DNA of 64,000 nucleotides from positions 1,116,476-1,180,475 of the forward strand of contig NW_015971540.1 in the NCBI RefSeq assembly GCF_000182565.1, read 5' to 3'. The notes beneath the pieces were generated by a model that had not been told where the DNA came from, made no database searches, and was given only the letters and a program-made list of their open reading frames with translations. The position numbers and the translations under genes were made by a program. Of the stretch, positions 10,696 through 25,198 are shown one piece after another (within the stretch, counting starts at the first letter, position 1; every line of letters begins with the position of its first letter). Source of the DNA: Spizellomyces punctatus DAOM BR117 (Eukaryota > Chytridiomycota > Chytridiomycetes > Spizellomycetales > Spizellomycetaceae).

Positions 10696-13254
10696 ATGGC
10701 ACTGAAACCCTCCTTTAGCATCTTTCTCCGACTCAGCAAATGTACATATAATGCACGACATTCAAACTCTCTTGCCTCCATCCGCTTATATGCTACTCAT
10801 GCAAAGCACGACAACACCCACGTATCTGTGGACAAGATCCGCAATATTGGCATAGTAGCACACATCGACGCTGGGAAAACAACAACCACAGAGCGTATGC
10901 TCTACTATGTTGGGTACACGAACCGAATAGGAGGTAGGAAACGCTGACAATTCAAACTAGATCTTTGTTGACAGCTGTAATGTCCATAGAGGTCGACGAA
11001 GGCAACACAGTCACCGACTTTCTCAAACCCGAACGTGAACGAGGCATCACGATCACCTCAGCATGTATTCCCTTCTCATGGCGATCTCACCGTATAAATC
11101 TCATTGACACACCTGGGCACGTCGACTTTACAATAGAGGTCGAGCGAAGTATGCGGGTTTTAGATGGAGCGGTTTGTGTCCTGGACGCCGTAGCAGGTGT
11201 TGAAGCCCAAACGGAGACTGTGTGGCGCCAGGCAAATCGGTACGCTGTCCCACGGATTGCGTTTGTGAATAAAATGGATAGGGACGGGGCGGGCTTAGGA
11301 CGAACCGTGGCCGCCATGGCAAAGAGGCTCACGGGATGGGGACAACCGTTGATATGTCAGTGGCCGGTTGTCAAGGATGGGACAGCTCATATTAGCGGTC
11401 CTGGATCAGGTGGACCTGGGTTTGAAGGCGTTGTGGATCTTGTGACAATGGAGATTTTGGATTGGAAGCATGAGCCAAAGACTGGAAGTGTAGTAACGCG
11501 CAAACAACTGAGTGACAGTAGCCACGAGGTAGATGGGAAGCGGTTATACGAGGAGGTGGTGGCCGGTCGAACCTCGCTGGTGGAGAAACTGTCAGAGCTC
11601 GATGATGGGATCGTCGACACATTTTTGGAACACGAAGGTGACCATATGAAAGTTCCTGCAAAGGATATTCATGCCGCTTTGAGGAGGGTCACTCTGAGCG
11701 GCAAAGGCGTTCCAGTGTTCTGTGGGGCATCGTTCAAGAACATTGGCGTACAGCCGGTTCTAGATGCCGTAGTGGATTATTTACCCTCTCCCAAAGAGCG
11801 ATCTCCTCCTGAAGGAGTTACGGGAGATGGGACCAAAGTTCAAGTATCACTTGGGGACAGTGAATTATGTGCTTTGGCCTTCAAAATTACCCAGGACCCA
11901 AGGCGCGGTCCACTAGTATTTGTCCGTGTCTATTCAGGTAGCAACTGTACAAGGATCATGTAGAGGGATCGCTTTCGAACGACTAACAACTTTTTTGTTA
12001 CTAGGTGTTTTGGAGCGTGGAGAGACCCTCTTGAATTCGAGCCAGAACAAAAAGGAGCGCGCGGCAAAAGTTCTTCAAATGTACGCTGATGACTATGAGG
12101 AAATTCCCAATGTCACAGCTGGTAACATTGCTGCCATAGCTGGGTTGAAAGATACACGCACGGGTGACACACTCCTATCCTCTCGCAGCAAGCGCAGACT
12201 TTGTCTCGACACTATCACGATACCCCCTCCTGTTTTCGTTCGTTCCTGCGAACCCGCTACTTCGGCAGATGAACGGGCACTGGAACAGGCATTAAAAGCC
12301 CTTGTGAGAGAGGATCCCTCTGTTCATGTTTCGTTTGATGAGGAGACTGGGCAGACGCTTTTGAGCGGTATGGGCGAGCTACATTTGGAGATTACTGCGG
12401 ATAGATTGAAGGAAGTGCATCGTGTCAATTGCCATATGGGCAAAGTGCAGATTAGCTACAGAGAAACGATCTCGTCTGAAGGACTGTCTCCTGATGGCAC
12501 GATTGAAGAAACATTCCTTCATGATCGGGAATCATTTGGAAAGAGAGCCAAAGCAGAGGTTTCGTTTTCCCTGGAACCAATTGTCGATCCCCAGGCTACT
12601 GACGAGGAGTTGATTGACACCAGAGGCCCGACGGGTGGAAACGAGATCAACTGTAAGCTTAAATCAAAGCAAATTCAAAGTGCTTTGGATGACGCACAAG
12701 GGCCTGTACCTGGTCAAAGGGGATATGCACCTCTTTTAGAGATGGAGGCAGCGTTACGCGCCGGAATCGAAGGTGCATTAGGTCGAGGACCGTTGTTAGG
12801 ATTTCCACTGACGAATCTCCGGATCACCTGCACTGGCATTCGAGTGTTTGGTCCTGAGCTCTCCACACCGTCCGCCATTCGTGCAGCGGCACATCGAGGT
12901 TTACATGCAGCTATTCGGGCAGCGGGAGGATCACGCCTGCTGGAGCCTATTATGGAAGTATCGGTCCGCGTGCCAGAGCGTTACGTAGGCGTGGTCGCAA
13001 AGGATATCTCCGGCATCCGTCGTGGACAGATCTTGTCTCTTGGCGCAGATAATGATGTAGCAGACGATGGGAACAGCGATTATGCGTATCGTAATGTGGA
13101 AGCCTTAGTGCCGCTTGCTCAACTGGTCGGATATGCAAGTAGTTTGAGGGGATTAACAGCCGGCACTGGAGATTTTACAATGGTGTTGCAGGGATATGGC
13201 GTAATGCAGGGCGATAGGGAAAAGGAAGTTTTGAAAGAGATTCGGGGCTATTAA
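10696..13254 (+). CDS. GFM2: Mitochondrial elongation factor G2 / ribosome recycling GTPase
   Basis: Three exons, 10696-10933, 10990-11937 and 12005-13254, encode 811 aa. An Arg/Ser-rich N-terminus looks like a mitochondrial targeting peptide. GTPase motifs: G1 [13 protein letters not shown] (about residue 55), switch region [12 protein letters not shown]3 IDTPGHVDF, and G4 NKMD (about 172). Domain II onward is EF-G type, with [19 protein letters not shown] and GMGELHLEI. The EGNTVTDF segment after the G1 region is characteristic of the EF-G2/MEF2 branch, which in mitochondria recycles ribosomes with RRF rather than translocating. The ATG lies inside a longer open frame starting upstream; 10696 is chosen because it begins the targeting-like peptide. 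Confidence 0.93.
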
Positions 13255-13422
13255 TTCACCAAATGCCGGGCGAGTTGAACGTGCACGATCAACTATCATT
13301 TGCAAATCTTATCCGCATTCTACATTTCCTATACATCAACATTCAATATAATTCTTGGCTTGCGCAGCTAATGCCAACGCTTGCCGTTATGTACATAAAT
13401 CTTTTCCCGTACTTTCCTCCTC

Positions 13423-14112
13423 TCACAGACCCAACGCCCTCAGAGTATTGGCCCGTACAACCTCGTCAAATTTCTTGCGATCCTCTCTCCACATTTTTGA
13501 AGCCTCCACATTGGCCCCACTCTCGTCATTCGGCTCAGCAAGCATACTGACAACGCTTAGCAAGATCTTTTCGACACTTTGTACGGGGCTCCATCGTTCA
13601 GATGCGTGCTCGTACATGTTTGGGTCGTCGCCCGGCGGATGAAGGATCGAGATGCAGACTGTGCCATCAGCATATACTGCAAAACAGGGTCAATATTAAC
13701 ATCAAGCACACAAAGCCAGACTTTTATATACCATTTGGATGAAACATGGGACAAGTAAACTTCATAACGGGGGGTGAGAGAGGATAATCTTTAGGAAAGG
13801 TAAGTGTAGCTGAAAAGACACCACCCTCATAGGGTGTATCATCGGGACCTCTAACAACGCAACCCGCCCATCAGAAACGTCGTCCCTAAGGCATGTTATC
13901 AAGAATACATACGGAATAAGTGCTTCCCAAGTGAAGAAATCGTCCTCTGTTATCGGGCCAGCGGTAATACCCTCTGGTGGATTTGTTGTGAGTTCTGTTT
14001 TGATGCGGTACATGTAAGCTGGGAGATGAGTGCCTTTACAAATATTATGCATCTTACCCTTGTATTCTGTCATGAGCCGCTTTAGAGCGGTGGACCCTAT
14101 TCTGCGGTTCAT
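13423..14112 (-). CDS. UBC7: UBC7/UBE2G2-type ubiquitin-conjugating enzyme (E2)
   Basis: Four exons, 14112-14058, 13994-13913, 13850-13732 and 13676-13423, encode 169 aa, close to the usual 165. Visible features: [21 protein letters not shown] at the N-terminus, FTCPMFHPN (HPN motif), then [12 protein letters not shown] with catalytic Cys about residue 93, and the UBE2G-specific acidic insertion [17 protein letters not shown] next to the active site. The C-terminal helix reads [22 protein letters not shown]7 works with HRD1/gp78-type ligases in ER-associated degradation and is recruited by CUE1-like proteins. The start is the first ATG in frame. Confidence 0.96.
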
Positions 14113-14715
14113 TGCACGCAATTCTCGCACGTCCAGACAAATGCTTGATTGCAGTCTCAGCTAGCACAACGCCCGATCATGTCATCTTGGGGCTAACGAT
14201 CACGTGCACATATGACTTGATTGGGTTCCAATGTCTTTCAGCCAACTTGTTCGTCGTTGTTGGTTTGAACAGAGCCATGGGACAGCAAAATGTTCTTACC
14301 GTGGCTCGACAGACTGAGCCATGGTAACTTGTGTGGAAATAAAAAGCTTTTTGATGTCCAGGTTTCCGTTTCCGTCTCCCCAAGTGGTGTCTGCGTGGTA
14401 AGTTGCGGCATAAATTGAGCCTTGGGACGGTCCCTGGAGACGTTGTCTTTGGGATTTGAATTTGAATTTTGAAGGAAGGCTTGGTCCAAACAAATGATGG
14501 AGCAGTTGGGTGTGTTTTTGGTCATGCCTTGCAGATTCCTACTGTTTTAAAAGTGACCAACCTCTCCCAAATGGGCGATAATCCCAGGTACATCTGTGGC
14601 ATTTCTACTTGGACTGAGTGCCCCGCCAAGCAACTCTCCAAAGGTTTCATATCTCAATCGTACGTATTCAACGTTAAAATTACAAACAGCTCTATATGAC
14701 AAAAACACCACCATT
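14113..14715. other. Intergenic region between UBC7 and NEDD1
   Basis: About 600 bp holding the upstream region of UBC7 and the 3' flank of NEDD1, both on the minus strand. Only short overlapping frames with no protein-like segments were seen, and no RNA gene was recognised. Confidence 0.5.
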
Positions 14716-17663
14716 TTAATAGTTACATCTTAATCGCGCATTCTCCTCTCGTAATTGCTGTAATTCTGCCATCAGCGCTTGATTGGGAGAGTACTGGCGT
14801 ACCAGGTCCTCGATCTCACTCTAATTTCCACATGGCATACATCAAATTACAGCACAATCTGATTTAATTAGGGTAGCACCCACCTTTTGAATCCAAAATT
14901 GTCTCAGTATATCCAAATGCATGTTCTGGACATCTGCGCGCAATTGGGAACGAAACTCTTCCAGACAATCATTTACAACATTTTGCAGGACTTGATATTG
15001 GAAGGTCGATGGCTGCCGTCCGTGATGCATACCACCGTCCGCCGCTGAGACCAGATCAGATGCTGAATCCGTTAGAGTGTCCCCCACCATTCCTCCAGGT
15101 CCTGAACTTTTGGTGCCTCCTATACTGCTTCGACCTGCAGAGTCATCCGGTATCGAAGCCCATTTTCTCACTTCACCAACAATCCGATCGCTTAAGCCAG
15201 TCATGTCCACATGTTTGACCACATCAGATGTGGATGAGGTGGTGGTCTTTGTCTGTGCGCTGTTGGCAGGCACTTCCGCAACAGCTTGCGATGCAGGCGA
15301 AGCTCGTCTTGAGGATGTGACAGCCTCTCTGTGCGAAATGGTGGATAAAGCTGGTGCTGACACTCGTTTCGTAACGGCAGAAGGTACACGCTGTCGACCG
15401 TTCAGACTTGCGCTCCCATTTTCTTCAACCCATTTGTTCACCTTGAGGGACGGTTTTGTGCTGTGATCGTCAATGACAGCGCCCATATCGGTCACATGCG
15501 AGTGAGATCGTTCCGCGGTTGTTTCCTTGCCGATGGTCGCTTGTGGTTTGCTACCAGCTGCGGTGATCCGTTCCCAGAAAGACGCTGGCTTCGCCGATGA
15601 GTTCGTAGGCTCTTGGTCCCCATCATTCGTGCCAGGACCATCTTCTGGTGGAGACACTGTTGCGACCGGTGATGCATGACGAACACGTGTGGCGAGAGGT
15701 GAGAACATGCTATTGACTTTATCATGCCCCTATTAGCTCTTCTCGTCGTTTCGGATAAGCCACAGGGTGCAAGTATACCTGGATCATGAAGCGAAGCCAT
15801 CTGCGAGTGCTGGGATACAGCTTGTTCCATCGGTTGGATCGTGGGGGGATTCAGTGTTTGGGACGCTCGTCTCTGTACAGCAGTGGAAACGTTCTCGAAC
15901 GTGGGTTTACTCGTCTTTCGCTCTACTTCGTTCCGTATCCGGGAGAGATGGCTTTCATTTGATACTGCCGAGATGGATGTAGTCTTTGCGGATAATTCTT
16001 CTGTGCTACGGGATGTTGACTAGAAACGTGACATGCATTAGCATTGCGGGTCTCCAAGTGAGGATTCCATTCACGAACCTTGTGTAGCGATGTTTTGGAG
16101 ATGGGTCGGTCAGGTGCATCTGTTTTTGCTAATGAGAAATGTTAGCTCATATGAAGAACACGCGATATCACGCGAGCCACGAGATTCCAACACGAACCTC
16201 CGCCTTTGATCGGACTAAACATGCCCATAAACTCGCTTCCTTGGACTGCATTGACTCGACTCTTCTCAACTCGCATGGGACCTGAAATAGAACGAGATCC
16301 AGTTATCACAGGCTTTGCCTGCACATCCACGGAACTTTTCAAAGTCCCTCCTCGTGCTACAGGAACATCAGACCCTGCTATGTTGGACACCGACTGAAAC
16401 ATTGTGAACTAAAATTCTTGTAATTGAATGCATGCAACGGTAAGTTACCTTGGCTGTTTGAAATGCCACCGCAGTAACAGGACCGTTGTCAGTCGCACTG
16501 TGCAAGGTTGCTACCACGGCCTTAGACCTCATATCGTACAGCAAAGTTGATGCTGAACGACGCGGGATTGTCAATGTACAAGTCAATGCAATGGCCGCAC
16601 AGCCAGTCCGTCTCACACACCTTGTGAGGTTCCCATCGCAATCATATAGTCCCCATTCATACTACACGACATCAAGGGAACTTGTGCATCGAACGTTTGT
16701 ACCACACTGTTTTCACCAGAAAAAGAAGGGTTTGAACAAAATTCGCTTGAACCAAACAAGTTGAATGTTACTGACCTGTTCGTGGCCGCATCGTAACAAT
16801 GAAGTGCTTTATCCAGCCCAACAGTACAGAATAAATGCTTGTCGGTGGGAGCAAAACTGATGCCTTTCACAGGTGCCATGTGCGCGTCTTTGAACAGTCG
16901 CACGGGATCCCGCTTACTACTGTCCACATCCCAAAGGGCGACGCATCCTTCATCGCTTACTCCACAAAGTATTGACTTGCGGAGAGCGGAAAAGGCCACT
17001 TTGTTAACTGCCTGCAAAAAAATCGTCAATATGGGAGCGCGAACAAGTCAAAGGCGGCCGTCCCTTGGTCAACACCTGCCTGTTTGAATGGCGCTACCAA
17101 GGCTGTTACGGCACCATGTTTGAGTGAGTGCACCAAGAGTTTTCCAAGAGCAGAACCAGATGCACAACGGTGGTCATCATCTGAGCATGCCAGAGCCGTG
17201 ATTGCCGCTGTATGTCCCTATTTACATTCTTAAGCTTGCAACGTCATTCTCCCTTTTCTCGGGGCTTTTTGGTGGACGTGGATACTACCTTCAAGAACCC
17301 AACAGCCTTTCTATCTTTCACATCCCATATTTTGACTGTCTTTCCTGCACCACCGTAGAATACATATCGTGCAGACGCAATACCTGCCGCGACTGCCTGA
17401 AGATCTTCATTAGGTCCCCCAGGAACTGCCTCGATCGTACGTCCGTTTTTGTCGAGAAGGTACATGAACGATTTTGTCACCGCGGCAAGATACTTGCCAT
17501 CTGCACTCCAGGTCAAGTCCTGTACTTGAGCGCCGTTTTCTGGTAGCGCCATTGCTACTATGCGGGACGGGTAAGGACCAGAATGCGGGGTGGCAGGGAT
17601 GTCTGTCTGCCATACTCTGACCCCGTGGCAGGCCGATGCGAGTAGACAAGGAGTATCAGACAT
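14716..17663 (-). CDS. NEDD1: NEDD1-like WD40 protein recruiting gamma-tubulin complexes
   Basis: Ten exons, about 787 aa: 17663-17289, 17217-17076, 17007-16776, 16706-16621, 16552-16449, 16393-16198, 16128-16079, 16019-15779, 15716-14884 and 14820-14716. WD40 repeats fill the first ~330 residues (DLTWSADGKYLAAV, TVKIWDVKDRKAVG, GHTAAITALACS, GCVALWDVDSSKR, STLLYDMRSKAVV). The middle is Ser/Thr-rich and probably disordered. The C-terminus is a helical domain (QVLQNVVNDCLEEFRSQL, LRQFWIQ, then IEDLVRQYSPNQALMAELQQL), matching the gamma-tubulin-binding end of NEDD1. The protein targets the gamma-tubulin ring complex to centrosomes and spindles, consistent with a zoosporic fungus that has centrioles. 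The 15716 acceptor (AAAG) is the least certain junction. Confidence 0.85.
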
Positions 17664-18418
17664 GGTTGATAGCCTCCACTCGTGAGCGATATGGAACTAG
17701 CAGTTTGCAGCGACAATCCGGATTGCCGAAGGACATTTGCCAAAACCAAGATCAAGCTAGGGTTCGCGTACCTTGCTGCTTTCAAAGGTTACGTACTGGC
17801 ATGTCCGGAGGGACCGGACAGGAACACTAGTATCTACCAAACTTATGAAACAATGAATTCAAAAAAGTAATGTACTGGGAATTGCCTGCGTCTGTTGCAG
17901 ATCATAGGAGAAATTGGCGCCAGCATTTTTGCAGCGACATGGAAATAGGCTTAACCACCTTCTTGCTGTGACTACCTGTGACAAGACATATACTGCCACC
18001 TGACGACGGCCAAAGATTGGACAACCCTCCAAGTTCTGTGATTGTGATGTTGCATGACGAACTTTCTTATTACATGTACTCTTCTTATCCTGGAAACCAT
18101 GAGTGTGTGCTCCCCAAGAAACCAGCAAACGACGACAAAAAGCAAGATACTCGCAACCTTTGGCATCACGTAATCTCCAAGCACAGTCACTAACCATCCA
18201 TCGCGTTAGGTCAGAAAGCTGTCGTTTACGAAAACCCAACCGTTGACAAGGCGGCTCAAGATGGGATGGGCGGGCGCCGAGCCACAGCATGAAGTTATCG
18301 AGATAAATGAGCTGAGGACCAGTCCCTCTTTGGAAGCGACTCATACCGTTGTAGAGGAGCGGTTCCTTGCATATCATCACTTGTCGGCGGACGAGGCTCA
18401 CAGGTGGTGCTACCTGCC
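17664..18418. other. Divergent intergenic region, NEDD1 / TMEM94-like
   Basis: About 750 bp between two divergent starts. Overlapping frames of 60-180 codons exist on both strands, but none contains recognisable protein sequence and the minus-strand ones mirror the first exon of the plus-strand gene. It may hold upstream 5' UTR exons. Confidence 0.4.
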
Positions 18419-21400
18419 ATGCTCACAGTAGATAAAGCGACACTAATGGAAGTGCTGTTTATAAATGTTAGGCGGCTTTTGACTGCGGCTGATGAAGTAG
18501 TATCAGAATACCGCGCTAAGGCCTCCAACCAACAATGTAAGACAGGGGCGCCTTGTTGCTCAATGTCCAACTCTTTAACATAGGCTTGTTTGTCGTTTCC
18601 TAGCCATCACTGCCCCCATTTTCAAACAAAGCACAATCGTCAGCGCGCTGTCAGCACTCGGACTGATTGCCTTCTTTGTTTACGCCCGATTAGAAAGCTC
18701 ACCCTACCAATGGCGCGCCACCGCTGCACTTGTGGAAGCAGGGCTCCTTCTTGCTGCTCTGGTGTGGAATGTATGGCTTCAGATGCGGGAGTGGAGGCTT
18801 ACATCTATGGAAATGAGCATGCGGATTCAGTCAATTGTGGACCCATTGCGTAAATACGGTCTTAGTCGGAAGCCGGTACGTATTTTGTAGTGGTGTGGAT
18901 GGTTGGGGGCCCTGCACTAACCGCATGTGATCAGGATCTAAAGTTTCCCACCTCGATTCCAACCGTGTCTATCAGCCGAGTAATACGAGACCAATCTGTT
19001 TATACCCTACCATTCAATTTGATCGTTGAAGATGATATTGTTCAAATGGCGTACGGTGACATTGCTCCTTGTCGGATCAAATACGTCAGCAGCCATTTCG
19101 ATAATGCCCCTGGAACAGAGGACCAAGAATATATTCTGGAAAAGGGACAATTGTTTAAGCCAAGCCTTTTTGCTTCTCCTAATCCAACCCTGATGCGACG
19201 AGCAGCTTTAAACGAAGGACAGTTTCATTTCAGAGCGATGGAAACACCACTGAGGGATACACTCAAGAAAGCGCTCAACTTCCAACGGCCAGAGACAGTC
19301 ATTGCCCGTCAATTCGTCGTAATACGCGATTATTACTTTACTCGGCTTTTTTGGGTCGTGCTGGGTGCAGCACTGTTGATCAATGTTCTCCGATACAGCA
19401 TCAAAGCTGCCGTTCATTCAGAGTTCCGGGACCAAAGCGTGGAAATGCTTGTCGTTCTGCAAATATATACTATCCTTCCAATTTTACCTCTGGTTGTCCC
19501 AACGTTGTTTGTCATTATGAGGAGTTACGGAAATGCCCAGATTTTATCGCTTTTCGATGCGCTTCAGACGTCCAAAACGGAATTTGAAGATCAGGAGGAT
19601 GTGGATGAGTTCGATGCTGCACCGCCACCCACAAAGGATTTGGTGTTGGATTGGGGTACGATCTTGAGCGTTGAACGGTCTTTTGTGGATTGCCAACTAA
19701 TTTACCTGGTGATGCAGGCCTAGTGTGGAAACGCTTTTTGGATCAGTTTACCAATGTCGATGTTACCTTCCTTGCGCGAACCACTGGGTTAGTCGCGTCA
19801 CTCGCTAATACGACCGTGATCTGCGCCATCGATCGTGAGGGCACGATTTCATTGGTAAACGAACCTTGTCGAAAACTTCCAGCCTGCTACTCGTACCAAT
19901 GTTGTGTATCCTGTAGCCCACACCATCGGTAGAGCAACTTTTCTTCTTTGACGAGTCTGGTGACCCTGTCGTGCTTGACGTTGCGGAAGACAGCTCTGAT
20001 CATGTTGTGAGGTTTCACGATAAGAATTGGCAAGAGTATATTTCGTAGGTATCTCGCTTTTGCATCTGTTACATAATGCATCCGACTTGACAAATTGCTG
20101 TAGCTCTTTGAAACCGCTTGGACTCAATCTACTCTTGAACACGGATTGCGGCGCTTCTCTTGGCCGGATTCGATTGGACCATCATCGAAAGTCCAATGGA
20201 ATGCATTTGCATGGCCGGGTCAAATCAGCTCGGCAAGGTAACTGGCTTTCATAGTTTCCCCGTGTGAGTGAAAAGGTTTAATGCTTTTTCTTTATCCCAT
20301 CAGCGTGCCTATGCCAAGTTGGTCGACAAATAGGCTTCTCTTCTGATGCTTTGAAGTCCTTTGTTTCCCAAAAGGCTATTCACGCCTTTGCGCCTTATCA
20401 AGCAAATTTGAGCAACGGACCGGAATACCATTTTGAGATTCCGAGTTTCTTTGCACAAGTCTTCAAAGAAGCAGCTTCTGGTATGTGTCGTTGGCATTCT
20501 TGTGTGGCAAAGGCGGCGGCGGTTTTGATGGAGCTCACTCATGGGTAGTTTTTGGGCGGTAGAGACGTATCAACTTTTTTCCGAGGGGAATGTGGATTTG
20601 ATTATGGAGTCCTGTAGTGATTATTGGAATGGGAGGGGATTGGGGACCATGGACGAAGCGGTAAGTGTAATCCATGTTGGTTACTTAAATGTCAGGAAAA
20701 CTCAACTCGTCTTACCCTCCCAAAAAAACAGGCCGAAAAGAAAATCTTTGAATTCTACCAAAATGCTATCATAAGCGATGCCCAAATCGTTGCGTACTCC
20801 TACCGCCCCATCCAGCACCCTACCACTCTAATCTCGAAAACCACCCACCCACCAATTCGGCCCTACGTCGACTCAATCTATTTAGAACTCGACAATCCCG
20901 TCGAAACCATTTCGAAATCCAGTTCTCTGAACAAGCTTTCAGACACGGAAAAGTCTCCCTCTGGGCGTCCGAGATCCAAAGGAAATCGCAAGCGATATTT
21001 GAGCAACATTGACCGGCTGCAGACACCGGGGGAAGGGAAGAAACAGGTTTATCATGAGATTGTCAAGGGGCAGACGTTCTTGAGTATGGCTTCTTTAGCG
21101 TTTTTGCCCAAGGCGGTGAGTTGAGCGTATTGCCGTTGATGGGTTGAGTGCCAAAACTTATAGAATGCTGTAGAATGTCATTGACTTTATTGAGGATTTG
21201 GGGTTGGCTGGTATCCGGTTTGTTTATTTTTCCTCTGCACCGGAACGTGAAAGTAAAGGTACGCTCCTTCCACAAACAGTTTTCGTCAGTCGTATCACAC
21301 CAAACTGATTTCATAAAAACAGCCTACGCCGAACGCCTTGGCCTCGAAATCGATTGGAACAGCTGCATTCTCCTATCACCCGACAATGGGTCCACACCAG

Positions 21401-22951
21401 GGTACCTTGAGCTTCATGACATGAAAGCCAGACTACCACGTGGTGTCGACAAAATCCGGGACCATATTGAGAATGTTGATGACGTCCCGTTGCATGTCTC
21501 GCTTTTTGCAGAGTGTAATTCATACTCTGTTCGTGAGATGGTTCGGATTTTTCAGGAGCATGGGGAAGTTGTTTGTTGTGTTGGGAGTTCATTGAATGAG
21601 ATGAATGTCGAGTGTTTTGCGTTGGTATGGTTTCTTTTCAATTTCGATGGGGTTTGGAGTTGGTTGTTTGGCTCATGTATTTTTTTTGTTTTTTGTGGTG
21701 CAGGCAGATATTAGTATCGCCATTGACCCTCTTAGTGTCCTCAAAGCTCGTAATCATGCTTCAACGGGTCCGTTATCCCCGTTGAATGTGGGAGCAGGGT
21801 TCACGTCTCTCCCATGTGCGTTCTCGTTACATAACGATACGAGTATATACAGTTTGAGCCAGATTATTAGGGAGGCGAGGACTATTGCTGATCATGGGCG
21901 ACAGGTACGGAGTTTTCCGTTTGCTGTTATTTGATGAATCAGGGTTTTTTGATACTTTTTTTCTAGGCAGTTGTCTTTTACCTCTCATCCCAAACCAGTT
22001 TATGTCTTATCATGATCCTGTCTTATTGTCTCCTCTTTCCCCCCATCTTCACTGGATACCAACTCTTTTGGTTGTTGTGGATCATTCTCCCGCCTTTATC
22101 TTTGTCGTTTTTGTTTTCTCCGCATGACCCGCGGGTGATGACTACGATGCCTGGTATGTGGGTTTTGACAGTAGTGTTGGTATCTCGAATCAATTGGAGG
22201 CTGAATGATGAAAAACAGTCAAGAATACACATCACCTGAAAGACCGGTGGAGATTTGCCGTATATTTTTTGATTCGGTTTTCCGTACCGGTTGTACTTTG
22301 TGTTGCTGTTTTCGCCATGTACGTCTTTTGTGCATTTACCTCAACTGTCGACTTGGTAATCGCTGATTTTACTATCACAGATCCTTGTCGGTATTTAAAC
22401 CTGATCAGCCCTCCGATTCAGTCTTTGGCGATTTTGGAATTTCGTCTTGGATGCATTGGAGTGATGGTGAGCAGTGGGCCTTACTGTATGCCCAAAACTG
22501 CACGCTTTTTGTGTGGGTGTTTTTAATGGGTGCGTTTCGTGTGGTTTGATTTATTACGCTTTTTGGATACGCCATCCTGAGTGAGGGGTTATAGTGTGTA
22601 TATCGGCAACATGTTTGCATCGTATCGCGCATCTCAAATCATTCCCCCCGTATCGGAATCGGGTGTGGGTTGGCAGTGCGGTTACGAGGTTTGTTGGTCC
22701 TTACCAAAGTCGCATGCTAGTAACTCACACTTCATTGTAGTCTTGTACTGCAAACTGCCTTTTTCGCCATTTCCATCGCTCCACGCGGCCCGTACTCTCT
22801 CTCCCTTCTCCCCTGGTGGCTGTTTGTCATTGTGTTTGTGGGAGGACCAGTGCTGGCCGTGGGAGTGCAGGAAGCTGTCAAGATTCATGATCGCAGAGAG
22901 TGGGAGAGGTTCCAAAAGAGGAGTAAACTGGAGTTTAATACAAAGCTGTGA
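18419..22951 (+). CDS. TMEM94: TMEM94-like ER membrane protein with P-type ATPase fold
   Basis: Seventeen exons, about 1165 aa, all in phase: 18419-18536, 18604-18875, 18935-19655, 19718-19854, 19917-20044, 20104-20237, 20304-20480, 20563-20660, 20732-21115, 21174-21258, 21323-21624, 21704-21904, 21967-22153, 22219-22318, 22381-22529, 22595-22688 and 22741-22951. The order is two N-terminal membrane segments, an actuator-like part, two more membrane segments (TRLFWVVLGAALLINVL and ILPILPLVVPTLFVIM), a catalytic-type region and a C-terminal membrane bundle. The usual DKTGT is replaced by AIDREGT (Asp about 409). The LAGIRFVYFSSAPERESK...AERLGLEIDWN block and the LADISIAIDP hinge are TMEM94-like. 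The human protein is reported as an ER magnesium transporter. The first exon and start are less certain. Confidence 0.82.
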
Positions 22952-23284
22952 GTAATTTATGGATTTCGGTCTTTGGGTGTGCGGCGTTGATGATTATTTT
23001 CGTTGAATTATTAGGGGGATGCACTCGCCATTATGAGCGTCGCTGGCTGCTTACTTCTGGAGCAACGAAACTAAATAAGGAGATACGGAACGGGAATGCA
23101 CTGGTCCTTCCAAGTTATCGAAAAGTTGACCAACGCAAGATCAGGTCCCATTGTAATAGAACAAACCAAATAAAAGGGATGCAAATAATGTTATGAGAAA
23201 ACTTCTACAGAGAATCTAGAGCGCTGATAAAATACGAAATAAAAAAATGCTATCTACCGTGCTACGTTACCCAACCGGGTCTCA
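22952..23284. other. Convergent intergenic region, TMEM94-like / fumarase
   Basis: About 330 bp of A/T-rich 3' flank between convergent genes, with AATAAA-like words (for example near 23169 on the plus strand). No gene was seen. Confidence 0.5.

Positions 23285-25198
<1,914 letters not shown>

Noticed and set aside
17010-17080. A further GC-AG intron in NEDD1 (AAACAG|GCAGGT)
   Set aside because: Because of a GCAG repeat at both ends, a standard GT-AG intron (GTGTTG ... GCAGGCAG) gives exactly the same protein, so the canonical reading is preferred.
17859-18401. 180-codon minus-strand open frame upstream of NEDD1
   Set aside because: Composition is not protein-like. Its right part mirrors the upstream region of the TMEM94-like gene and no splice-consistent gene model emerges.
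18295-18570. 91-codon minus-strand frame
   Set aside because: It is antisense to the first exon of the TMEM94-like gene, whose frame continues in phase through a consensus intron.
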